The position numbers were made by a program, and so were the translations under genes. Shown here in pieces: positions 24,294 to 37,649 of a stretch of 64,000 bases of DNA (position 1 is its first letter; the number at the start of each line of letters is the position of its first letter). This DNA is from Scatophagus argus (taxonomy: Eukaryota; Chordata; Actinopteri; Scatophagidae), in contig NC_058499.1 of NCBI RefSeq assembly GCF_020382885.2, forward strand, positions 905,501-969,500, given 5' to 3'. The notes under the pieces are model-generated. The model ran no database searches. It was given only the letters and a program-made list of their open reading frames with translations, and was not told where the DNA came from.

Positions 24294-25964
24294 TACAGAT
24301 ATAACACCAGCTAATCTCAAAGTTTTTCAACCCTCCACTAGCAGACCACACACGCTGGATTCTGCCAAAGGCGGCTAACGATACCCCGGCTATGCTATCA
24401 GCTAGCAGTAGCTTAGCGTTTGCTGCTAATGTAACCAGCTAGCATTTGACAAAAGTCATTAACACACCAACACAACTTAATTTCACTTAAGTTCCGAAAT
24501 CCAGCAGACCTCCGTTCCAGCCTCCGTCTTTATTGCTGCGTCCTGAGTGAAGCCAGACTCCGATGGTTGCAACGCAATCTATGCGAGCAAAGCTAACCGA
24601 GCTAGCGTCGTGTTCCCGCCACAAACAGACGGAGGCCCCCGATTAAAGGAGCATACCGGTGTTTTATGTGGCGCCAGTGGCAGAGGAAGTTTTCAGTTTT
24701 CAGTACTAATGCCACACTCGTGTGTAAAAGTCCTGCGCTGAAAATGTTGCTTAAGTAAAAGTACATAAATATAATCAGAAATATGAACTTGGTACTAAAA
24801 GCATTCAGTCAGGAAAATGTCCTCTGTAACTGCTGTACGATTAACGTGGGTCTGTCGATTTGAGATGGAACTCATTTTGACTTAAAGTAATTATCATTAT
24901 TTTCTCCATTTATCAACTGATTGTTTGGTTTGTAAAAATTCTGAAACTAGTAAGACCCATAAATACCTGCCCTGTTAAAGCACTTACTACCAAATGAGAC
25001 ACAACGGATTTATGGAACAGTTTAGCACAAAACACACAAGGTCTGATCTGAAAAATAACTCCACTAAACCCTTATGCTCCAAGAGATCTTAATATTTACA
25101 TAATATAAATTCTTATTTGTTTTATCACAGTGGGTTCTGCCACTGTAATAATACTGTGATCCTGTGTTTTTACAAAGAAATTCTCTTGCTGTATGGAAAG
25201 GAGCCATAAGCCATCACCACAAATCTAAAATCCTGCAGAAACTACAGCCCAGGGTGAAAAGTCTCCTTAAAATACTTACTGAGTGCAAGTAAGAAAGCAA
25301 AGACAACTGGACTGCATGGAGAAAGTCACCTTTACAAAAAGCATATGATCACTATGTAAAAAAAAATGTATTGCTATTTAAACATGTCGATAAGATTCAT
25401 GACGTGTCACTGTAAATCTGCTCCCCTGTATTATGCTGCTATAGATAGATAGATATACTTTATTGATCCCAGGCTGGGAAATTGCAGCCTGCATCTCTTT
25501 GCATGCAAATATCAATAAAAAGAAAGTTACAACAAAGCAAACGTTGCTTTAGCCTGAATAACTTTGTGTTGCTTGTAGTTTTACAAAAGTGAAATTACTG
25601 TCCCTTCTTTTCTGACAGAAAAGGACCAAAAACAAAACATAAAAATTAAAATCCAACACCTGTTAAAACTATAAACATGAATTCCCAGCAGTCTGAACAA
25701 AACGCCATTTCAGAATTTACTGACAACAATACAGGAAGTGAAACACAAGCAGCACACACACGTAGAAAAATATAACACGTTGAAATGAAACAGAACTGCT
25801 GTAGAAAAATCATTTCTCCTTTTACTTCCTGTTTATCGTGCCAGGGAATCAGAGATGAGATGTAAACAGTCAGCTGGCAGGTTTCCATGGCTACGAACTC
25901 TCGGGGATTTTTTGACATGTCGACGCTGCAGAAGAAGAATCTGCAGCTCAGAGTTTCATTTGGG
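24294..25964. other. Intergenic: sycp3 upstream, repeats, actr6 3' flank
   Basis: 24294-24640 holds the sycp3 upstream region. 24720-24860 is an AGTAAAAGTA-type dispersed repeat fragment. 25440-25495 is another minus-orientation LINE 3' tail (TTTATTGATCCC next to GATA units on plus). The rest is AT-rich without recognised features; no canonical actr6 poly(A) signal was found. Confidence 0.5.
25440..25495 (-). mobile_element. LINE 3' tail fragment
   Basis: Same terminus as at 1700-1747: GATA units, then ACTTTATTGATCCCAGGCTG and GGGAAATTG on plus. Only the 3' end survives. Confidence 0.7.
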
Positions 25965-28900
25965 TCAAATGTCAAACTTGTCTTCACAAATACAGTGTCC
26001 GTTCTCTTCGTAGTCCTCTCGAGTCACCACGATCTCGTCGTAGTCCGGACTGTGGGCCAGCAGCTTCCCGCCCTCCCAGGAATAACAGATCGGACTGCAC
26101 GACAAGACAGTAAAAACCATTAATGACGAGGGTATGCTCAGCTGGAAGGTTTGCTTCACTGACGCTGTGATACACAATGAGGCTGAGCTACTCGTGTAAC
26201 TGCTGTGTCAGCGACTTCTGTTTTGCGGTGCTCATGTTGTTTCACTCAGTGTGATGGAGAGCGGCGGTCACAGGGAGCAGGAGGTCTACGGTGGACGTGT
26301 CCTTCGCTATTTTGGGGTAAATGTGTATTTTATCATCGGTGAAGTACTGTGGCAACACCACAAACATTGTTAAGGATCAGAGCAGAGATATCTTGTGTTA
26401 TGCTAGCGGCGGCTAACAAAACCTGCAGCAGAGATGTTGGTCAGCTCACTTCCTTCTAACTCCACACCAATGGATTGTGACATCATGTGAGGACAATCAT
26501 GTGACCTCACAGAGCGCCCTCTGCAGGCACTAAAGGCCTCGCAAATTTAAAGGTAAAAAAAGTATTTTTTTTAATATAAAAAGTTTCTTAAATGTGAATA
26601 CTGTCTAGTTTCTTTACTTCTCTATGCCATTAAACTGAATGCCTTTGGGCTGAGGACAAAATTGGACATTTGAGGACGTCACTTTGGGTTTTGGGTAACG
26701 CTGATCAACATTTTTCGCAATTTTCTGATATTTTGTAGATGAAACAACAAACTATCAACAGATTATTGTAATGAAACTACAAATGACTGTTAGAATTGTA
26801 GACTGTGGAAACATGGCCCCGACATCGCGACAGAAAATGAAATGCACCGTTAACTTCAATAAAACAACAGATTTCTCTGACTTTGAACAATCGTTTGGAA
26901 AAGTGTGAGCCATTAGGTCCAGTCGTTCACTCACTTTGCAGGGTGCAGGACCGACACGGGGAGGTGGGCGGGGGCGAGAGCTCGCAGCTCGGCCTCCAGC
27001 CGCTCTCTGAAGCCCGGAAACAAAGTGTTTCCTCCAGTCAGGACGATGTTCTGGTAGAAGTGTGGCTGCATTTCTGATGGCAGAAAACACCGTTAGCAGC
27101 TTCTCACACACAGACAAATGAGTGTGATGATCACTGCACACCACATGCGCAACACTAAGAGCTTTATTTGTTGTTTCAGAGTTTACTGTTGAGTAAGGTA
27201 GAAGGCATGAAAGGAACAGGCATGAATCACAGATTATTAATTAGTCACGTTGAAATAATACCACACAGAGTGAAAGCATGCGCACGTGGTCTGACCTTCT
27301 GGGAGGGACTGGATGGAGTCCACGATGGCCTCGGGGATGCCCATCTCCTGGATGCCGATGTCTGCCGGGTGGAAGAGCATCTCAGGAACGGCAAAGCGCT
27401 CGTTGGCCAACCTCAAGATCTGCTCTCCTGTCTTGTACTTTCCACTGAAGACCATCTCCTCTCGCGGCTGGTGGACAAAAGACCGAAGATGAGGAAAAGC
27501 GAGGACAGCAGCCATGTTTGCTAAATCAGGCGTCAGACTGGGATGGTTGTGGCGAATGTTGGAAAGTGTTTTCTCACCTTGCAAAAGCCTTTTTTGATGG
27601 AGCTAAAATCTGGAAGAACATAATCCCTCATCACAGTGTTTTCTTCCCCCTTCATTCTGACAACAGACCACAAAGAACAGCTGTCATCCATTTCATAAGG
27701 GACTTCCTGTTGTAACACTAGTTTGACTGCGCTTTTAGCAGCAGAGGCTGGCCTGGTCTGAGCTTCAGAGCTGCTGGATTTTGCTACCTTTGGACAGAGC
27801 CAGGCTACCGGTTTCCTTTAGTTTCCCATCTTTATGCTAAGCTAAGCAAACTGGCTGCCAGCTGTAGCTTCATAGTTACTGTACAGACACAAGAGTGGAA
27901 TCAACCAGAGACTCAGAGAGAAACAGAAGAAGAAGAGACTACGTGTTCCTTTAAAGGTACAGTTCAGCCCAAAATCAAAACTACTCAGCTGAACTGTGAC
28001 TGTGGCTATCGTAGTTAGCTTAGTTAGTTAGCCTCTTGTCCACGAGTGGGCGCACGCTTCCTTCTGTGTGAAAAAAAGTCATTCTTCCTGTTCTGAATCT
28101 GTTAAATGAAATGTGCTGTTTGACATGGCATAAGCGGGCTTACTGTGCGATCTCCATGTCCTCATAGAACTGCTGGGAGACGTAACAGACGTCTTCTTTC
28201 ACTTGATTGATTACATGAGTTTCATCCATGACGTGTAACTGCCTGGAACAAAGAGCGTTTGGTTTAATTTGTGACTAGAGCCACTCTTCAACCAACAGAG
28301 ACCCGACGAGTCAAACCAAGCAACCGGAAAACAGAGTAATGATGACGTTACCGATATGAGATGATCTCCTTCAGGTGATTGGTCAGCAGCTTCCCTCCCA
28401 CGTTGATCCTGGTGGGCATAACAAACCAGCAGGTAATTAGCGGCTGTTATTATTACTGTTCACACCGTTTCAGGTTAATAATGATGTTGTGGCCCTCTGA
28501 CCTGCGGATGCCCTCCTTCATTTTCCTGCTGCGGCAGTAGGGGGCGATGTGGGTGAAGGAGAATCCGCTGTCGACCACCAAGCAGCAGAGCTCTGATGGT
28601 TTCGTGTGGAAGTAGTGATGAGCGCCGAGGGAGCCGGCTGGAGAACACAGATTAAACACATAACTGACACCTGGGCTGTCACGGAAATCACCAAAAAGCA
28701 AAAACCATTGAGCTCGTGCACATCAATTAGTGGATAAGATCCGATCGATAGGTCAGTAACGTCATTATGGTGACACACCGTTTATTCTGAGAGCCGACTG
28801 GAACTGGTACTCCTCAAACAGGATCTCATTCATCGACTCCTGGATGGAGGAAAAGTTGAAGTACGGCTCGGTGATGATGATGCTGGTGTCGGCAAACTCC

Positions 28901-29594
28901 ACCTGGACTCAGAGCACACAGACCCCAGCAGAGGACAAGGAGGTGATGACTGGATTAGTAGAACATGTGATTAAGATGTCTCCAGAAAGACGAACCAAAA
29001 AGGTCTGGTGAAGAAAAATGAAGCAAACTATAAACCTTGAACATCTCCTTTCCAAACAGATGGTCCCACACTTTCCTCTGGACGTCCCAGTTGACCAGAT
29101 AACCCTGAAGAGACAGAACAGAGAGCAAATGAGAGGAACATGTCCCATATGAGAGAGGAACATGTCCCATATGAGGCTGCAGCCTCTGCATGTGGTCGGA
29201 CTCTCACCTTCTGGAAGGGGAGGATGTAAAAGAGACCCGAAGGATCTTTGATCTCATCGAGCTGATTGGCTGTGAAAGTTTTTAATCTGGACGTTTTGGA
29301 GCGAAACTGACAGTTTGGGATGACGCTGAGGCAGAGAGACAAAAGGAAGGTCAAACCGAGAACACTTTAGTCATGACCGCCATGTTTAAATACAAAACAG
29401 AGCTCAAGTCTCAGTCGGGAATATCAAGTATTGACTTGGCAATCAGTGAACACTTTAGCTGGACTGGCAATTCACTATCAGCAGTAACGTTAAAGTTAGC
29501 TGTGATGCTAACACGTCCGAACTTACCTGACTTTCTCCTGACTGTATCCTATCTTCGCCGTATATGCTCCGTTGTCCAAAACTAGAGTGGCCAT
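25965..29594 (-). CDS. actr6: Actin-related protein 6
   Basis: Nuclear actin-related subunit of the SRCAP/SWR1-type remodeller that deposits H2A.Z. Eleven coding exons join in frame: 29527-29594 (ATG at 29594), 29208-29325, 29036-29104, 28779-28902, 28502-28637, 28352-28408, 28144-28242, 27578-27656, 27296-27467, 26935-27073 and 25965-26094. The product is 396 residues, the same length as human ACTR6. Visible landmarks are MATLVLDNGAYTAKIGYS (actin phosphate-1 loop), SVIPNCQFRSK, GYLVNWDVQRKVWDHLFGKE, IITEPYFNF, VDSGFSFTHIAPY (phosphate-2 loop), INVGGKLLTNHLKE, LTGGNTLFPGF and the C-terminus EENGHCICEDKFDI. Conservation is high throughout. Confidence 0.97.
27745..28040. repeat. Dispersed fish repeat with CTAAGCTAAGC core, in actr6 intron
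   Basis: Shows GACAGAGCCAGGCTA, TTTCCCATCTTTATGCTAAG, TAGCTTCATA, GTACAGACACAAGAGTGGAA and AAAGGTACAGTTCAGCC in the order of a widespread teleost repeat. Related pieces appear near 32.51-32.62, 54.34-54.44 and 63.30-63.50 kb. I do not know its transposon class. Confidence 0.6.
29131..29172. repeat. Tandem 22-bp duplication in actr6 intron
   Basis: The word GAGAGGAACATGTCCCATAT occurs at 29131 and again at 29153 with no mismatch, in the intron between exons 2 and 3. Confidence 0.9.
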
Positions 29595-32338
29595 TTTACA
29601 GTCTGGCTACATAAAATCAACAAGTCAAATTTATTCCACGATTTGTGAAACAGAACACATTACAACAATGTAATGTTCCGCCATTAAGACCTCATTCACT
29701 TGTCCGGCCAATCAGCTTCTTTCCATTTTGTTTCCGGCAGACATGACGCTCTGAGACAGCCAATTAGAGCTTCTGTTCCTATCCTTTATGATTATTGGCG
29801 GTGTGTGTAGCCAATCACATGCAAGGTTTAGAGTCCCTCTAAAAAATGTTCGGATGGAAACATGTCTGCTTTAATTCATTTCGTCCACAAATATACTTGT
29901 AATATCATAAACATTAAATATTTATCTGCACAAATATCTTTATTTTTATTCATTTTATTTTATTATATAATATTAAATGCAATATTCCATTCAGATTTAG
30001 TCAATAATTCAAAGACAAATGGACTTAAATGAAGAACAGGCTCATTAAAACAAAAACAGAACACCTTTAATCAGACGGGAAATTTCATATAAACTCAACA
30101 CATTCACATTAATATTTTATTTATTTGAACTTGAAGCCATCTAAAAGAATTTTTAAAAAGATCCCTTTATATCTATTAAAATAATTATCATACTGATATC
30201 CCCCCCGCACACTGCAGCCCTAACAGCTGCACTCATATGTCCCGTAAAAAACCTTTTCAGTTTGTCAAGTTTTGCAATCATACATCGTATTACGAGCGCA
30301 CATAAAATAAAATAAACCTTTATCGGTCCCCAGAGGATAAATTCAGGTGTTACAACAGCACAAAGACAAGAATCAGACAGAAAACAAACAAAAGAATAAA
30401 CAATAATTAGAAGTATATAAAGCACGTATATAGAAAAGCAGTATACATACATATGCAGTACCCACGACCAGCGCTGTGCTTAAACATAAACAGTTAAGTA
30501 CGGTCTGAAGTAACATAGTGGTGGTATCAGCAGCAGCAAAGTCAGCCAAGTATGACACATGATGAGAAATGAGAAACATGATGGATAGTTAACATGAATC
30601 CAGACGCTTTTCTCTCAACAGCTGCACAAAAACTTCACTTTTAAACATGACGTCATGTTCCTTCTCAACGCAACAGTGAAAAGGCTGCACCCGTACGACA
30701 AATCAAACCACCACACACACCGTATCCCAGAATCCACTGCAGGCTGGTGCATTCAGCTGGTGACTGTGAACCCACAGAGTCAGTAAATATCACGCCTGTG
30801 TTGCATTTAGTTACGTCAGGAACAACGAAAACATCGCTGCAGGATGTGATGGACATGAAACCCAGTTTGTTCAGTCAGGCACTTAATGACACAACAGACG
30901 ATTAACTGGTTTAAAGTTAAACACATTCTTACTGTTTTGATCTGATCATGAAACGACACATTCTGCTTTTTACAACCTCAGCACTTTCCGAGGCAGAAGT
31001 ACTTCTTGTGCCGAAGTAAAAGTAGCAGTACCACAGGGCAGAAATACTCTGTTGCACTCAAAATATACTTAAAGCACTAAAAAGTAAAAGTGCTCATTTT
31101 GCTGAGTGGCCCAATGCAGAATAATCTAAATCATTTGTAATCACTGATGTATTAATGTTCATCACTTCATCGGCTTTATATTCTGCTGAGAAGCTCATGA
31201 ATTTCCTCTGAGAATCAAATATTTTGATTGATATCACCACAAACATCAGAATTTATTTGTTGATCATATATTTTTTTTCCTTTTATTGATCTCAACCTAC
31301 AAAGTAACAAAAGTTGTCAAATGTAGTGGAGTAAAAAGTGCAGCATTTGCTCTGATGGAAGAATAAAGCAATAAAGAAAATTTCAAGGTATGAATGTAAT
31401 GTTTTCTATTCTATTTCACATTAGTGTGTATTGATGTATATTATTGCAATGAATGATCACCGTGTATTTTGTTACGTGTTGTGTGTCAGGTGTGAACGTC
31501 CCTGTTTATCAGACTGCTAAACGTGAAAGGTTTCAGTGAAATGGAAGTGAAGGGAAGTTATTTTATCACCATTTATATTTGCTATATTATAGTTACTTTG
31601 ATTAGACTGTTGTTTATTTCTACATGTTCTGATGATAAAAACATATCAAACATTTGAAATGAAAAACTAAAATCAGATTTTATTTATTTAAATTTTTTTT
31701 TGCAGAGTTTTTACTTTTGGGTGAACTGTCCCTTTAAGGGCAGTTTTTACTGTCAGGCCTGTTTTCTCCTGCATCACATTTCAATGCTTTAATCTCCATG
31801 TGACTAATAAAACTTGAACAGCTGCTGAAAACTGAGCTTTTGTCCTGAAGCCCCTGGACCCTGGACCACATCCACTTACTGGACTTAACAAGTAGACAAG
31901 AGCAAGAACAGCGGAATGCACCTTTAGTTTTGGTGTCTACGACACTTTCCTTCAAAGAATCTGGCTGCCAAATTATTCTGTTTCTCTGTGTGCAGCTGAA
32001 TGGAGTCTTCTTTCACATCTGCAGTCCTGACTGGTGCAACCCGACCGCCAGACCGAAAAATAAGTTTAAAATCAAGAAAAATCAAAGTATTCTAAAAAGG
32101 TTCTCAGGTCTTTTTGTACTTTCTGCCACAATAGCAGAAATGTAAAGTGAATGAGTGTTGAGCTTGAGGAACGTTCATCTGCATTAACCGGCTCATCCAG
32201 CCCAGCAGGGTCTGAACACAGATGGGTTCACATACTGGGCCTTGCCTTCTTATATGAGAAGCCTGAGCCGTTCCCATCCTACAGACACGCTGTGTTTCTC
32301 CTGCTCTGCGTTCCTGCAGCTGGTTCTGAAGGGTTCCT
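29595..32338. other. Intergenic: actr6 upstream, LINE tail, repeats
   Basis: 29595-29850 is the actr6 upstream region and contains ATTGG/CCAAT words. 29900-30180 is very AT-rich. A minus-orientation LINE 3' tail-like piece lies at about 30303-30345 (ACCTTTATCGGTCCCCAGAG). 30985-31150 is an AGTAAAAGTA-type fragment. The part next to 32339 should be the FAM3 3' UTR. No coding gene supported. Confidence 0.5.
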
Positions 32339-35300
32339 TCAGTACAGGTATTTGGGGAGGCACCCTTGTAGTTCGATGAGCTCCGGCCAGTTCTCGTATT
32401 TATTCTTTGCGTTGTCGTTCTTCAGGTACTGGAACAAACAGACAGGAACAGTTCTGATCTTGATTCAGCCCAAACAACAGATCCCCTCTGCAGGACATGT
32501 GACTCTTTAGGGCCACTTAGCTTAGCTTAGCTTAGCTTAACGTAAAAACTTGAAGTTGGGAAAGCGTTGGCCTGGCTCAGTCCATCCATTTGCAGGACTG
32601 CGAGGGCTGATACCGATGATGAACATGTCACATTTGTTTTAATGAAACAAAGTGTATAAAGAACAGTTTGCTGTTTTACGTGATTACATGCCAGGCTAGC
32701 TGTTGTCCTTGTTACCCGCCAGGCAAGACATCAGGAGTAAACTTACATTTACAAATATCATCAAAATAAACCCATTAAGTCAGCTCTTTAAAAAAACGAA
32801 GCATTTATTCAGTTTTAGAGTTTTCAGTCATCAGCAACAGCAGACTGGAGTGACTGTGTTGGATTAGGAGGCTTTGTGATAAACTGCCTCAAGCTTTTTA
32901 AGTGTGGTATGAGCTGAACTGTTCTTCCGTAGCTGAAGACAACAACAATCGGGTTTCTGGCAGCTGATGTGAAAGGGGAACGACAGAGAACATGCTGACA
33001 CAGTGAGAGAAGCACAAAGTCAGTCCTGATTCCTCAACACTTTTAAAGGTTGAGCAGGTACTCAGCTGAAACGAGTACTCGGTGCAGAGTCCGGATTTCT
33101 GCTATAGCCTTCTGATAATCTGATCAACCAGATCAATTTCTGTCTTAAATCAACAACTTTTCCTGCAGATTTCCTCCCCAGCAGCGTGAACGATGAACCC
33201 AGCAGGAGGGTTAAAGCCGTTCAGGTAAGTAAATACGAAGTGTCCACGAGCTCGTTACCTTCTCAAAGTTGCTCTTCACTGTTGCTCCTTTCCCACCAAC
33301 AAACACCCAGTTGTCTCTGAAGCTCAGTGAATGGACCACGGTGCTGCCCAGGTCGGCAATCAGCTTTCTCGCCTCTTCGTTCAACCTGTTCAAACAACAA
33401 TCCCTCAGCACAAGAGCACAAGCTTTTGTACTCTGAGTTCAGTGTTTTAATGTCAATTCTGATGTGTTTAGATTAACATTACTGCATATTTTACTGCTAT
33501 GGGTGTTTAAGGTTGAGCTCCGTTTTTAGCTTTTTAGCTAAAGACGTGCATATCCTCCACTGTTATCTCCCTGAGATGATTCAGAACTCAATAAAATCTG
33601 TCTTTGGGTCAGAACATCAGCCTCATGATCAAACTTCTGTGGATGCAAAGGAAGACTTTTACTTTGAAGAGGGTTCGTCATAGGAAGCCATCAGCACAAT
33701 GGAACCTTCCTGAATGCTCTTCAGAAAGTCAATGAGAGGGGTCACATCTGCAACAAAAACATGGCATCACGTCTCTTATGATGAGCTCAGATCTTCTGTC
33801 CACACAGGACCGTAGAGCGCCAACGCATACGTACCACCGCTGTACATGTCAAAGTGATCGGTCTTCATGACTTCCCCTGATTTACCTGTTAAGTACAGAG
33901 ATGAGGGTTTGTAACCTGACCGCTAACAGAGATGCCGCGCAGGTTTATCGGTTCAAGACTCACCATTCACTATGACGATATTGATCCCAACTCCAGCGTT
34001 GTTCAGTGCTGTCCCAAGAACCCTGAGAAAAGTTTCATCTACTGTAAATGAGACTGAATGAGCAGGCAAACTCAACGATGCTGCAGGATCAGAGCCAAGA
34101 GGAGTTGGGACCAAGTCACAGGTGAGTCAGAGTTTGCTAAAGAGCAAGATATGCTGAGAGCCCCCCAAAAGTGAAGCCAAAGCATCCGCACTGGTGGAAT
34201 TCTGCGCACATTCACAACATTTAAAATCTAAAAGCTAAAACATTAGCTCACAAGACAGGACCAGAACTTCCGAAGCAGAGATAAAAGCAGGGAAGTGAGC
34301 GGGAAGCGTTCGAGGACAGGATGAAGTTCAGGACGAAATGCGTACAGCTTGTTCTGGAGGCAGATCTTTGGAGCCACCACGTTAGCGGCTCCACTCCGGA
34401 TGAAGAAGCTGAACTGATCGTCTGGACAGTCTCGGTTCATAACACACGGTCCAGCTGAGGAGGACAAGCGCAACGTGAATTAACCCCACATCAGGTCAAC
34501 TTCAGTCTTTTGTCCTGGTCAGGTTTTATCACTAACCTAAGAGTTTAGACAGCAACTTGGGGGTCTGCTTGAACTCCGAGTCAAAGTCTTCAGATGAAGC
34601 AGGATGCCAATCAGCTGGAAAAACACAGATGAAACATCCACACGGTCACAACCTGAGCTGAGCAGCACATTAAATAATAAAATCCACTTTTAAAGCCCCC
34701 GCGTGGAGGACTTGAACACTTTAATGTTCTGAAGGATCCTCCTCCTGAACCCAAACAAAACTCACAGCATCACAGAGACAAACGGCTGAGTACCTGTGAA
34801 GGAGTGGCTGTATTTCTGTAGGACCAATACAATTAAGACAACCAGCGGCACCAGCAGCCAAACCCCTGTGGGAGACAGAAGACAAATCAAAGGACAAAGT
34901 GCATTTCAGCTGTTGGGCTGTCAAACCAGTTGATTCACTGAAATGAGTGAGTCCAGTGAAAGGTGGATATTCAGGGTTTCTGAATATCCAGTTGTTCTGA
35001 GATCAAAGTCGAGTCAGAGAAGTTAAATAAAAACATATTTTTGTTTTTTGATATTTGATGATTTGAACTGACGGTCCTGCAGCCCTCACTAAACACTTGT
35101 GAAACACCTGCAGAGGAGCAGCCCTTAATGAGTCTCATTAGAGAGCTTCATTAGAGCTGCTTCACCTGACTTTTTTCTATTTCATTTGGTTTCACTCTCT
35201 CTAACGTCCTCCCATGTGCGTCTTGTGTCCTGTCATATCTCGTCTTAACGGCTGAAAGCTGTGGCTGCGGCGGTTAAATCACACTGAGGCGTGACTTCAG

Positions 35301-36247
35301 CTCAGACTGTTGGGTTCAGACAGCTTTTCATGACGGCTTGATGCTCTGCTTGTTTCTTTAACCCTTTTCGTGTTTATCTTCATCTTTTAATTGCAGTCTT
35401 GTGTGTTTTATGTTTGTCTTTGTGTTTATTATCTCGTTCTGTACACAGGACGTGTGCGCCGCTCACTGGACCACCCTGTACAAACAAAGGTCCAGTCAAG
35501 ACTCCAGTGTGGAGGATTTAGCACCATCTAATGGTGAGGCTGCAGAATGCAACCAACTGAACATCATCCACGAAAATATGAGAGGCTGTTCAGGTGGTGC
35601 TGCTGCGGACCCGGCCAGAGGACCCGCTCCCTCTGGACCCCGCCAGAGGACCCGCTCCCTCTGGACCCCGCCAGAGGACCCGCTCCTTCTGGACCCGGCC
35701 AGAGGACCCGCTCCCTCTGGACCCCGCCAGAGGACCCGCTCCCTCTGGACCCCGCCAGAGGACCCGCTCCCTCTGGACCCCGCCAGAGGACCCGCTCCTT
35801 CTGGATATATCAGACTCACTCACTCTGAGACAACTAAACAGCCGTGAGTTTCAGGTGGTTTTACACCAATAAAAGCATAGTGACATTATTCTAATATTCA
35901 GTCTGATAATTGTGACGTGCGTCAGACTGCTGGTCAGACTGGTTCTCACAAGCAAATCAAATCAAAACTTTATCTTTAACGTCGAAAACTCAGCAGTTGA
36001 AGCCAAAGTATAAACGAGTGACAACAATAAAAAATCCTTTTCAGTTTCTACTGAACCATTTTTTCCAATAACACTTTAAAGTAGTGCATGTTGTAAGGCC
36101 TGAATGAAACCACTCCTTAAGCAAAGTCCCCGTGAGATCCAGGTATGTCAACAATCGATCAGGAAGTAACCTGTCATAAAGCGCGCGCGCACCGGCTTTT
36201 AGACTAAATGATTACTTACATCTTCTGAAGTTTTGTCGTCTTGCCAT
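32339..36247 (-). CDS. FAM3-family secreted/Golgi protein (FAM3C-like)
   Basis: Nine coding exons join in frame: 36220-36247 (ATG at 36247), 34794-34865, 34537-34614, 34346-34454, 33964-34022, 33835-33885, 33663-33747, 33259-33385 and 32339-32428, giving 232 residues, typical for FAM3. After [10 protein letters not shown] comes a hydrophobic segment (about residues 10-26, [17 protein letters not shown]) that would act as signal peptide or signal-anchor. The FAM3 fold follows: [93 protein letters not shown]. The four family cysteines are present (PC, DC, IC, GC). Human FAM3 members are cytokine-like or glycan-related secreted factors. Which paralog this is (C, A or a fish-specific one) I cannot decide. 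Confidence 0.9.
35607..35802. repeat. 28-bp minisatellite, seven copies, in FAM3 intron 1
   Basis: Exactly seven head-to-tail 28-bp units (GGACCC[CG]GCCAGAGGACCC then GCTCC[CT]TCT), 196 bp in all. Two variable positions distinguish the units. The unit length is not a multiple of three, so all frames stay open and show false repetitive ORFs on both strands. Confidence 0.97.
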
Positions 36248-37649
36248 TTTAGTTGTTCCTGTTAAAAAAAAAAATCATGTCATTATGTCGGACGGTGAAG
36301 AGTATTCACTGAAGTCCTGAAAACACCTGCGCAGGTATATTCAAAACGAGCGGGACGTTAGCTCTGCAGCAGACACGCTTACTGTCTGCAGGTGTAAATA
36401 CTCTCAAATAAAACGGGATTAAATCGACGGTCGCACTGACCTAATCTGACTGTGAGCATGTCTGTCCTCCGCCTGCGCTCCCTCCGAGCCTCGGGACGCG
36501 TCCACGTCCCGCGGCACAAACAGGTTCATCCTGTTCCGCCTTCCTGAGCTCCAGAACCTGGTGACAGCCAATCAGCGGCCCCCTGCGCGCCAGGATCCAC
36601 CTGACTCGAGCGGTGATGGTTTTACAAGCAGCACGAAGGTGCGTCCACACACAGGAAGCTTTCAGCGTGCGCAGCAGCAGGAGCTCACGGGCTGTTTGCT
36701 CGTGTCTGCTGACGCTTTGCATCACAGAGCAGAGGTGTCTTAAAGGGACAGTTCACCCCAAAATCTAAAACATATATAAGTTAAATGTTTCCCTGTCGCG
36801 CCAGGAAGACAATCCACTGTGGTGGTCAACCATCGAAAAGCTTTCGAAACTCAGTTCAATGTTTAACCGAAGTTCTCTTTTAGCCACCAACAAACTGGCT
36901 TCCTGTCTGAGGCTGCTTGTGTCGCAGCTCCTTTAAATAACCGAACCTGCACGAACGCGAGGAAAGCTACGACGATCAGTCGACTAATCGATCCACGGTG
37001 AATCAGAAACTATTTTGATAATCGTTTGCTTTTGTCAAACAGTAACAACAAACGCGACACCAGTGAGCCGAATGCTGGCGACTAAGAGACTGAAAGACAG
37101 AAACCAGTTGAAACCTGATCGTTTCAGCTCAGCGTACAGCAAACGGACGATTTCTGCCACAAACCTGCCAGTCAGAACAGAGAAAACAAAAGGCTTTTCT
37201 GACTGACGACGCGCTACAGAAATGTGGCATCATGGGAGATTTTGTCTTCACTGTGGGCTCTGAGCAGACGTCCACCTCGGCGCCCACGTGTCCACAGCTG
37301 AGGACGACCCGCAGTCCGACAGCTGAGTCCTGCTGCTGACTTTTGGTTTGTACGACGACATAAAATGAAGCAACATCAGGACGGACGAATTCATCTGAAA
37401 CCTTTTAATCTCGTTTCATGTCGTACAAACCGAGCAGCGAGAGAAGCTTTTGTCTCTGTGAGATGTGTGACGAGGAAACACCTTCCCGTCCAGACGTTCA
37501 GGAGGAACAAACTGGGGCTCCACAGCAGCTCTGCCTGCCATCACGACTTTCCAATAAAAAAACAATACAAACAATGACTTTGTAAATAAATACAAAAATG
37601 GGACACGTCTTTGGGTTCTGCGTGAAACACTTGAGTCCACGTTCAGAGT
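36248..37649. other. FAM3 upstream region and intergenic DNA
   Basis: 36430-36740 is C+G-rich with CpGs and probably the FAM3 promoter/5' UTR region. 37000-37650 shows nothing I can support. Confidence 0.45.

Noticed and set aside
35401-35872. Overlapping repetitive ORFs (Pro/Arg/Ser-rich) on both strands
   Set aside because: They are frame-rotated readings of a 28-bp minisatellite; no frame has independent support.
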